From the NCBI GenBank assembly GCA_030424825.1, contig JAUHWE010000266.1, positions 1 to 6,671 of the forward strand: a DNA stretch of 6,671 bases, in the 5' to 3' direction. The DNA comes from Verrucomicrobiia bacterium. GTDB lineage: Bacteria > Verrucomicrobiota > Verrucomicrobiia > Opitutales > Opitutaceae. Each line of letters begins with the position of its first letter. Positions within the stretch are counted from its first letter, which is position 1. Positions 5,510-6,671 of this stretch are shown here, one piece after another. The notes under the pieces are model-generated. The model was not told the DNA's origin, did no database searches, and was given only the letters and a program-made list of their open reading frames with translations. Made by a program: the position numbers and the translations under genes.

Positions 5510-6671
5510 TTACCTTCCGTCACCTGTGTAGGTGATTTTTCCGTCGATGGGCGCTTGAGGCCAGGGAGTGGTTCCGGGCTCCCATTCTTTGGGTTGAGTG
5601 GCGCGAATCTTACGAACTTCTTCTTTGACCCATTCTGGAGCAGTGGCGTTTTCCTTTTGGCCGTACACCCAGGGAAGGGCGGGGGACATTAGTTGGGACA
5701 TGTCGGGCATGGGGGGGCGTTGCGCGCCTGCCTCGGCAACCCGTTTCGCCAGCCGTGCAACAATGGCGGGATTCTGAGCGGCGATATCTTCCGTTTCACT
5801 TGGATCGACGGTGATGTTGTAGAGTTCTTTGCCCACAAGCTTGTAGTCACCGAGGCGAATCGCGGGAAACCGTACGCTCCCTGAGACTTCGTAAATGATC
5901 TCGTCTCGTGGGCCGGGTTCTCTTGAGAAAATCGTACCCGTCATATTGATACTGTCTACTTGTCTCTTCTGCTTAGGGTTTGCTCCGGAGAGCGAAAGGA
6001 ACGTGCTATAGAGATCCACGATGTGCATCATTGAATCGTTTGAGCTCCCTGGCTCAATCTTCCCGGGCCACCTGAAGACGCAGGGAACCCGAACGCCTCC
6101 TTCGTAATTGGTGTTTTTGGTTCCGCGATAGGGCGCATTCATCTCGTCACGCAACCCTCCATTGTCGTTTGCGAATACCACCAAAGTGTTCTCTCTAAAA
6201 CCATATTGGTCGACGGCTCCGACGATGCGGCCCACCGCGTCATCAAGGCATTTCAGGGCCGCATAACGTTTTTCGTATTTGTCGGTATACCGCGGTATCT
6301 CTTCTAGAGGTCCATGGACGGCGTTGAAGGGAACGTAAAAGAAAAAAGGTTGAGGCTTTCGCTTGTTGGCCTCGCGTTTTCCATGCTGAGCGATGAGCCG
6401 CACGGTTTCATTGGCAATCAGGTCGGTGGTGTAACCTTTTTCGTAAAGAGGTTCCTGGTCTCTATGCCAGTCATAGACCGCATAGCGAGCAGGTGCATTG
6501 TGTGGGATGGTGTAGTTGTTATAGTCGATCCCCCATGCGTAGTGGCCGTACTGATGTGTGAATCCTTGTCCCATAGGCAGGTGTTCGGGGAGCCACTCGC
6601 CGCAATGCCATTTTCCTATCAATGCGGTTAGGTAACCGGTGTCTCTCAATGCTTCTGCGATGGTTCTTTCA
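5510..6671 (-). CDS. Type I (formylglycine) sulfatase, N-terminus cut by window edge
   Basis: A 386-residue C-terminal part of an alkaline-phosphatase-superfamily sulfatase, which removes sulfate esters from glycans or other molecules, usually in the periplasm or outside the cell. The frame stays open to the right edge: residues ERTIAEALRDTGY precede GKWH, a family-standard context, so the gene continues beyond the window. The TTG at 6649-6647 is an internal Leu codon, not a start. Visible active-site elements (numbered from the fragment's first residue) are GKWH at 19-22 (Lys20, His22), VHGP with His119, metal-binding NDNGG with Asp169 and Asn170, and RGTK with sulfate-contacting Lys185, followed by EGGVRVP. 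The tail ELYNITVDPSETEDIA is typical of the family. The CxPSR/CxAxR motif that becomes formylglycine would lie upstream, outside the window, so activity cannot be confirmed. Oddity: GKWHCG where GKWHLG is usual. It is convergent with the envelope operon; its substrate is unknown, and a sulfated algal polysaccharide is plausible. Confidence 0.93.
   Translation of the reverse strand, partial: ERTIAEALRDTGYLTALIGKWHCGEWLPEHLPMGQGFTHQYGHYAWGIDYNNYTIPHNAPARYAVYDWHRDQEPLYEKGYTTDLIANETVRLIAQHGKREANKRKPQPFFFYVPFNAVHGPLEEIPRYTDKYEKRYAALKCLDDAVGRIVGAVDQYGFRENTLVVFANDNGGLRDEMNAPYRGTKNTNYEGGVRVPCVFRWPGKIEPGSSNDSMMHIVDLYSTFLSLSGANPKQKRQVDSINMTGTIFSREPGPRDEIIYEVSGSVRFPAIRLGDYKLVGKELYNITVDPSETEDIAAQNPAIVARLAKRVAEAGAQRPPMPDMSQLMSPALPWVYGQKENATAPEWVKEEVRKIRATQPKEWEPGTTPWPQAPIDGKITYTGDGR
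5520..5540 (+). terminator. Possible weak intrinsic terminator of the kinase/TIM-barrel operon
   Basis: TCACC (5520-5524), a 6-nt loop and GGTGA (5531-5535) are followed at once by five Ts (5536-5540) on the + strand, about 70 bp after the operon's last stop codon. The stem is only 5 bp and lies inside the 3' end of the convergent sulfatase gene, so it may be chance. Upstream, 5464-5493 can form a longer bulged stem (AATCC with GGATT, plus TCGC with GCGA), but A-residues rather than Ts follow it. Confidence 0.3.

Overview
The window reads as a stretch of a moderate-GC, Gram-negative chromosome. The gene content points to a polysaccharide-degrading member of the Verrucomicrobiota (Opitutales-like) or a related PVC lineage. 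The pointers are a secreted DUF6807/'PmoA-family' protein, a type I sulfatase, and a cluster of large TAGGG-ended extragenic palindromes of a kind I associate with Opitutales genomes. This placement is inference from family content; no rRNA or other phylogenetic marker is present.

Layout, left to right. (1) Positions 3-113 hold the last 36 codons of an unidentified + strand gene. (2) Positions 255-1226 (+) encode a secreted DUF6807 protein with a clear signal peptide. (3) Positions 1227-1609 are a convergent non-coding gap holding three palindromic elements: a perfect 29-bp-arm palindrome, a decayed palindrome, and a 24-bp-arm palindrome with one mismatch. (4) Positions 1610-3442 (-) encode an MsbA-type ABC exporter with membrane and ATPase domains fused. 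(5) After a short divergent promoter region, 3549-4319 (+) encodes a Kdo-kinase/WaaP/InaA-like sugar kinase. It overlaps by 11 bp a TTG-started gene at 4309-5451 (+). That gene encodes a membrane-anchored TIM-barrel protein resembling clan GH-A glycoside hydrolases, in which the usual acid/base glutamate appears to be replaced. (6) Positions 5510-6671 (-) hold the C-terminal two thirds or more of a type I sulfatase whose N-terminus, with the catalytic Cys/Ser, lies beyond the right edge.

How the genes may work together: the exporter, the kinase and the anchored TIM-barrel protein look like an envelope glycolipid locus (export of a lipid A-like core, phosphorylation of a core sugar, and sensing or processing of an envelope glycan). 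The sulfatase and the DUF6807 protein fit extracellular degradation of sulfated polysaccharide. The two themes are adjacent, but nothing in the sequence shows that they are co-regulated.

The points most worth a second look are the kinase/degenerate-GH pair, which is translationally coupled through a strong Shine-Dalgarno and a TTG start, and the cluster of three palindromes. No CRISPR array, tRNA, rRNA or transposase gene was seen.
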